Assembly (NCBI GenBank): GCA_023457295.1 | Contig: JAEWLZ010000140.1 | Span: 1 to 7,021 of the forward strand | DNA: 7,021 bases | DNA from: Cyanobacteria bacterium OH_PDB_112 | GTDB lineage: Bacteria; Cyanobacteriota; Vampirovibrionia; Gastranaerophilales; CAJFVJ01 | Direction: 5' to 3' | In this document: piece by piece, positions 5,313 to 7,021 of the stretch | Layout: the number at the start of each line of letters is the position of its first letter | Numbering within the stretch: the first letter of the stretch is position 1 | The notes under the pieces: model-generated | Databases searched by the model: none | What the model saw: only the letters and a program-made list of their open reading frames with translations | Told to the model about the DNA's origin: nothing | Translations under genes and position numbers: made by a program

Positions 5313-5857
5313 TAGATTACTTCTATTTTTTGCGCTGTAAGGTTTTTAAGATTTTCATAGTTTAATTTAAATTTATCATCATGGATATTTTGTGTCCACA
5401 TTATTAAGGCATCTTCTTGCGTGTCCTGATAATATTTGGGTCTTACTCCACAGCTTTCAAAAAGATATTTTTTGTATAATTTAAATGCTGCGATATTTGA
5501 TACCCTTACTTCCAGTGTGAACCATTTTATGTTTTTTTTGTAACCTGTTTCGATAAATTTTTGAATTAAAATCTCACTCAATCCCAATCCTTGATAGTCT
5601 TTTGATATAGCGACAGTTGTTATATGTCCTTCATCAAGGATATTCCAAAAACCACCATAGCCTATGAGTTTGTTTTTTGAAGTATCAAAAATCGAAAAAT
5701 AGTTTCCTATATCAGTAATTATTTCTGATTCAAAACCTTCTTTTGACCAATGGTGGTCACCATAAACAGAACATTCGATATCCATAATTTCATTTATATC
5801 GCTATGCTCCATTTTACGGATTTTTACTTGAAGTTTCTTTGCTGTTTCGGCGTTCAT
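5312..5857 (-). CDS. rimI: RimI-type GNAT N-acetyltransferase (ribosomal protein S18 N-terminal acetyltransferase family)
   Basis: RimI transfers acetyl from acetyl-CoA to the N-terminal amine of ribosomal protein S18, and homologues can modify other proteins. The 181-residue protein has a GNAT fold over about 11-154. It includes IMDIECSVYG (24-33), the family signature WNILDEGHITTVAIS (71-85), the acetyl-CoA loop Q89-G-L-G92-L-S94, LEVRVSN (115-121), AAFKLYKKYLFESCGVRPKYY (about 123-143) and EDALIMW (148-154). E116 and Y128 appear to match the catalytic Glu and Tyr described for enterobacterial RimI. The loop ends in Ser94 where Gly or Ala is usual. A 27-residue charged tail follows the core. 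ATG 5857 lacks a Shine-Dalgarno but lies six bases after TATAAT. RimI often sits near tsaB/tsaD/tsaE, but here its partner is bioY, overlapping by one base. Confidence 0.9.
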   Translation of the reverse strand: MNAETAKKLQVKIRKMEHSDINEIMDIECSVYGDHHWSKEGFESEIITDIGNYFSIFDTSKNKLIGYGGFWNILDEGHITTVAISKDYQGLGLSEILIQKFIETGYKKNIKWFTLEVRVSNIAAFKLYKKYLFESCGVRPKYYQDTQEDALIMWTQNIHDDKFKLNYENLKNLTAQKIEVI

Positions 5858-5863
5858 AACAAA

Positions 5864-5869
5864 ATTATA
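5864..5869 (-). promoter_or_regulatory. rimI: TATAAT -10 box placed for leaderless rimI-bioY mRNA
   Basis: On the minus strand a perfect TATAAT ends six bases before ATG 5857, so a start seven bases past the box would be the A of the ATG itself. No Shine-Dalgarno and no good -35 are visible (TGTATT is the best in range). It could instead be a second promoter inside a longer transcript that begins upstream of the micro-ORF. Confidence 0.5.
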
Positions 5870-5879
5870 CTTTAAAAGC

Positions 5880-5945
5880 CTAGCAAAATACAGGTTGCAT
5901 AATCATAATAAAAAGAAGAAAAAAACTACTTGATAACTTTTTCAT
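5880..5945 (-). CDS. Putative 21-residue hydrophobic micro-protein upstream of rimI
   Basis: This ORF is only 22 codons long. ATG 5945 is preceded, five bases upstream, by GGGGAGG (complement of 5951-5957), one of the strongest ribosome sites in the window. The product MKKLSSSFFLLFIMIMQPVFC has two Lys at its start, a hydrophobic stretch (about 8-17) and a Cys as its last residue before TAG. It could be a small membrane protein, a leader peptide controlling rimI (22 bases lie between its stop and ATG 5857), a type I toxin-like peptide, or the stub of a lipoprotein signal peptide. The last residues (QPVFC) do not make a proper lipobox. A plus-strand antisense RNA promoter is not evident. I favour a translated small membrane or leader peptide, mainly on the ribosome site. 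Confidence 0.5.
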   Translation of the reverse strand: MKKLSSSFFLLFIMIMQPVFC

Positions 5946-5998
5946 AAATACCTCCCCAAGACAATTAAATTATTTAAGGATGTTTCATTAATTTAAAT

Positions 5999-6030
5999 AT
6001 TTTACCTTAAAATATCTTTTGCGGTAAAAT
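5999..6030. promoter_or_regulatory. Palindromic candidate bidirectional promoter for alaS and the rimI side
   Basis: ATTTTACC (5999-6006) and GGTAAAAT (6023-6030) form a perfect 8-bp inverted repeat with a 16-base centre. On the plus strand this gives -35 TTTACC (6001-6006), an 18-base spacer and -10 TAAAAT (6025-6030). By symmetry the minus strand has the same hexamers and spacer (-35 at 6023-6028, -10 at 5999-6004). Predicted starts are near 6037 (+), toward alaS, and near 5992 (-), toward the micro-ORF and rimI. Each hexamer matches consensus at four (-35) or five (-10) positions. Confidence 0.45.
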
Positions 6031-6050
6031 GTAAACAAATGTAGTTTACA
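6030..6050. promoter_or_regulatory. Operator-like inverted repeat over the predicted alaS start site
   Basis: TGTAAAC (6030-6036) and GTTTACA (6044-6050) are perfect 7-bp inverted arms around a 7-base centre. The predicted alaS transcription start (about 6037) falls just inside it, and the ribosome site GAGGTG (6053-6058) follows three bases later. It could be a protein-binding site or an RNA hairpin. The half-sites resemble those of the BirA biotin box, but the spacing is wrong for that. Confidence 0.45.
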
Positions 6051-6061
6051 AAGAGGTGAAA

Positions 6062-7021
6062 ATGTCTAAAGTATTGTCAGGAAAAGAGATAAGGCAAAAG
6101 TTTCTGGATTTTTTTGTAAAGAAACATAACCATAATTTGGTAAAAAGTTCGAGTCTTATACCTGATAATCCTACCATTTTGCTTACAACAGCGGGCATGG
6201 TGCAGTTTGTACCTATATTTTTGGGATATGAAAAACCTCCTGAACCTCCGAGAGCTACAAGTGTCCAAAAGTGCGCAAGAGCGGGAGGCAAAGATTCTGA
6301 CATAGAAAATGTCGGAAGAACGCCCCGCCATCATACTTTTTTTGAGATGCTCGGCAATTTTAGTTTCGGGGATTACTTTAAAAAAGAAATTATTCCATGG
6401 TCATGGGATTTTGTTACAAATGAGCTGGGTTTAGATAAAGACAAACTTTGGATTACAGTTTTTGAAACAGATGATGAAGCTGCTCAGATTTGGCAAGATT
6501 TAGCGGGGGTTTCTCCTTCGAGAATTTTGCGCAAAGGAAAAAAAGACAACTTTTGGGGACCTCCCGGACCAACAGGACCTTGCGGTCCATGTTCTGAGAT
6601 TCACTATGATTTAGGTGAGGAATTCTCCTGCGGGCATCCTCAGTGCGGTATAGACACCTGTGAGTGTGATAGGTTTGTCGAAATTTGGAATCTTGTTTTC
6701 ATGGAATTTTTTAAGGATGAAGAAGGAAACTTCTCTCCTTTAGAAAAGAAAAATGTCGATACGGGAATGGGCTTGGAGCGTATTACCATGGTATGTAATG
6801 CCTTAGGCTCTACTTTTGAGACGGATTTGCTTTTGCCTATTTTAGATGAAGTTTGTAAAATTACGGGCAAAAAATATAAAGAAACCCCAAAAACTGACGT
6901 GAGTTTGCGCATCATTACAGACCATATTCGTTGTGTGAGTTTTATGATTGCGGATGGTCTTGTGCCGGGGAATGAGGGTCGAAATTATGTTTTGCGTATG
7001 ATTTTGCGCCGAGCGCTTCGT
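6062..7021 (+). CDS. alaS: Alanine--tRNA ligase, N-terminal 320 residues (runs off window)
   Basis: AlaS activates alanine with ATP and charges tRNA-Ala; the enzyme is usually about 870-880 residues, so roughly the first third is present. The class II catalytic core is clear: AGMVQFVPIFLG (44-55, motif 1 region), TPRHHTFFEMLGNFSFGDYFK (87-107, motif 2), WGPPGPTGPCGPCSEIHYD (165-183) and GMGLERI (235-241, motif 3). The window ends within NYVLRMILRRALR (308-320), in the start of the tRNA-recognition part. A cysteine cluster, C190-x4-C195-x4-C200-x-C202, lies in the catalytic domain just after SEIHYD and may bind zinc. Similar Cys-bearing segments occur, as I recall, in AlaRS of several low-GC lineages. 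ATG 6062 follows GAGGTG (6053-6058). A symmetric promoter and an operator-like repeat lie directly upstream. Confidence 0.97.
   Translation, partial: MSKVLSGKEIRQKFLDFFVKKHNHNLVKSSSLIPDNPTILLTTAGMVQFVPIFLGYEKPPEPPRATSVQKCARAGGKDSDIENVGRTPRHHTFFEMLGNFSFGDYFKKEIIPWSWDFVTNELGLDKDKLWITVFETDDEAAQIWQDLAGVSPSRILRKGKKDNFWGPPGPTGPCGPCSEIHYDLGEEFSCGHPQCGIDTCECDRFVEIWNLVFMEFFKDEEGNFSPLEKKNVDTGMGLERITMVCNALGSTFETDLLLPILDEVCKITGKKYKETPKTDVSLRIITDHIRCVSFMIADGLVPGNEGRNYVLRMILRRALR

Noticed and set aside
6030..6050. BirA biotin operator controlling bioY
   Set aside because: Half-sites are similar but the 7-base gap does not fit the known 14-16 base spacing, and the site lies at the alaS start site, far from bioY. 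Kept only as an alternative in the finding.
5858..6061. T-box or other tRNA-sensing leader before alaS
   Set aside because: The predicted alaS leader is only about 25 bases and lacks a T-box sequence, specifier stem or antiterminator.
6046..6334. Two overlapping minus-strand frames opposite alaS
   Set aside because: They are antisense to highly conserved AlaRS motifs and are shadows.
6640..6915. Minus-strand frame opposite the middle of alaS
   Set aside because: Shadow of the AlaS coding sequence.

Overview
The window is AT-rich, uses the standard bacterial code, and reads as ordinary bacterial chromosome with several lineage-specific genes. The identifiable proteins (AlaS, RimI, BioY, a YcgR-type PilZ protein, and a dihydropteroate synthase with a long N-terminal extension), together with small helical orphan proteins, suggest an uncultured gut-type lineage such as Gastranaerophilales/Vampirovibrionia (non-photosynthetic relatives of Cyanobacteria). 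That placement is an inference from general resemblance. A Firmicutes-like or other low-GC lineage is not excluded.

Layout. (1) Positions 1-1348, + strand: the tail of an alpha-helical protein, a small basic orphan (359-607), then a two-gene unit of small helical orphans (719-1003 and 1025-1348) with its own promoter, closed by a strong intrinsic terminator (1373-1411). (2) Positions 1453-3296, + strand: a PilZ c-di-GMP receptor overlapping folP by one base. (3) Positions 3375-3683 (+) and 3685-4557 (-): two orphans converging tail to tail with one base between the stops. (4) Positions 4632-5857, - strand: rimI-bioY with a one-base overlap, preceded by a probable 21-codon membrane micro-ORF (5880-5945) with a near-perfect Shine-Dalgarno. 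(5) Positions 6062-7021, + strand: the first 320 codons of alaS, running off the window.

How the parts relate. PilZ-FolP and RimI-BioY are housekeeping pairs joined by TAATG stop/start overlaps, so translation is probably coupled. The first gene of each pair lacks a Shine-Dalgarno and has TATAAT 6-9 bases before its ATG, which points to leaderless or near-leaderless mRNAs; other assignable genes mostly have clear ribosome sites. The most structured non-coding stretch is the divergent 5858-6061 region. There an 8-bp inverted repeat places the same -35/-10 pair on both strands, and a second perfect inverted repeat straddles the predicted alaS start site. I see no mobile element, CRISPR array, tRNA or rRNA, and no clear multi-gene defence or biosynthetic system. 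The best candidates for something undescribed are the micro-ORF with its symmetric promoter and the cluster of small helical proteins at the left end.
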